Position numbers and translations under genes: made by a program
Shown here: in pieces, positions 63,227-64,000 of the stretch
Layout of the letters: every line of letters begins with the position of its first letter
Numbering within the stretch: position 1 is the stretch's first letter
Notes under the pieces: generated by a model
What the model saw: the letters and a program-made list of their open reading frames with translations, nothing else
What the model was told of the DNA's origin: nothing
Databases searched by the model: none
Source of the DNA: Ascoidea asiatica
Lineage: Eukaryota > Ascomycota > Saccharomycetes > Ascoideales > Ascoideaceae
Assembly (NCBI GenBank): GCA_001600695.1
Contig: BCKQ01000017.1
Location: 245,088-309,087 of the forward strand
Reading direction: 5' to 3'
Length of the DNA: 64,000 nt

Positions 63227-63920
63227 TTTATAATCAAAAAAAATATATTAAACTGAATTATATATTATAAAGAATTTTGTAAAAGATATCTTTATTTATT
63301 AATAAATATTAAAAATCCTAAGTATTAAATTGTTTACTCTTTACTCTTTAACAAATGGACTTCATAAAGATAGTTGATAGTTGATAGATGATAAATAGTA
63401 GAATTCATATGATACTGTAGATTTAATATCAAAGAGATTCATTGATTGTGTTTCTGTTAAGTGAATGGAAGAGTAAATGTAAGGCGAATTTGGATCTACA
63501 GCAGTAAAGTGGAGTTTGCCTAACAGTCAGATGTATTTGTATGAGTAACACAATTGCAACCCTAAATTAGCAAATTGCGCGGTTTGTTGCCTAGAACCGT
63601 AGGTGCTGCGTAAGAAAGCCACAACATGCTGTATTCGCTTACCCTACCCAGTTTTCACTATCCTTTTGATCTGAATTTTAGTTAAAATTGGCTAAAGAAC
63701 CTATTGTGCGGCAAACACCATTAACCAAAACATGTCACCTTTGATATATTTGACGATTGTTAGAATAGTAAAATTATCACCAAAACATATTTTAGTTATC
63801 TTCTCTTTATAACCATTTAAGCTATTAATCCAGGACTCGTTGAGATATTTTGGAATAAATTATTTTGATTTTGTTTAAAAATTGTTAAAATTATTGAAAC
63901 ATAAGGTAAATAAGTTAAAT

Positions 63921-63944
63921 CGACTAATCGACTAATCGACTAAT
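63921..63944. repeat. 3 x 8-bp tandem repeat CGACTAAT
   Basis: Three perfect CGACTAAT copies followed by CG. Confidence 0.95.
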
Positions 63945-63961
63945 CGCTTAAATTGTGTAGT

Positions 63962-64000
63962 AGTTGATGTTGGATGACAGTTGATGTTGGATGACAGTTG
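63962..64000. repeat. 17-bp tandem repeat running off the window end
   Basis: Two perfect copies of AGTTGATGTTGGATGAC plus AGTTG of a third reach the last base, so the array probably continues outside the window. Confidence 0.95.

Larger units (their letters stand above)
63227..64000. promoter_or_regulatory. SEC2 promoter and window end
   Basis: A GC-richer island lies at about 63490-63660, 270-430 bp upstream of the SEC2 start. Two tandem repeats close the window (63921-63944 and 63962-64000). No gene is seen. Confidence 0.45.

Overview
The window is a chromosomal segment of a budding yeast (Saccharomycotina). The genes are yeast housekeeping genes. They are short or intron-less, AT-rich and full of Asn/Ser homopolymer runs. 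Five of them carry introns near the gene ends with yeast-type signals: a GTATGT, GTAAGT, GTGAGT or GTTAGT donor, a TACTAAC-like branch point and an AG acceptor. CTG codons are almost absent from the forward-strand genes I read. Together with the AT bias this would fit a CUG-reassigned lineage such as Ascoidea or Saccharomycopsis, but I cannot prove the species or the code from this sequence.

Layout. 0-6 kb: 5'-truncated TRS20 (spliced), a COMT-like methyltransferase relative, and SKT5/CHS4. 6-14 kb: PTC6 and two ATO/GPR1-family transporter paralogues in tandem. 14-21.5 kb: a CTNNBL1 homologue whose first exon is only the start codon, a spliced CYSTM peptide gene, spliced SLD7, and YIF1. 21.9 kb: an intron-containing tRNA-Ser(UGA). 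23-37 kb: CDC25, a 3.7-kb divergent intergenic region, MSC1/ISH1-like, and DBP4. 37-47.6 kb: an unrecognised membrane protein, a ketopantoate-reductase-like protein, ALG11, a spliced SAY1-like esterase with a minisatellite in its intron, CHS5 and VMA7. 47.6-50.2 kb: a gene graveyard with a decayed forward-strand gene and a reverse-strand Ser/Thr-rich remnant with a possible CBM1 motif. 50.2-57 kb: a YebC/TACO1-family gene (DPC29-like), ECM14 and ATG1 (with 12 ambiguous bases). 58-60.5 kb: a decayed SEF1-like Zn2Cys6 regulator. 60.7-63.2 kb: SEC2.

Functional themes. Secretion and trafficking recur (TRS20, YIF1, SEC2, CHS5, and SKT5 as chitin synthase III activator), as do nutrient signalling and autophagy (CDC25, ATG1, ATO transporters, a PP2C). 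These genes are scattered and on mixed strands. I see no operon-like or biosynthetic cluster and no CRISPR or prokaryotic system.

The strongest non-coding pattern is that most 5' intergenic regions contain one GC-rich island of about 100-500 bp, roughly 150-850 bp upstream of the start codon, in an otherwise about 25% GC background. Some islands hold Reb1-like TTACCCG, CACGTG or perfect dyad motifs. Regions between two gene 3' ends lack them.
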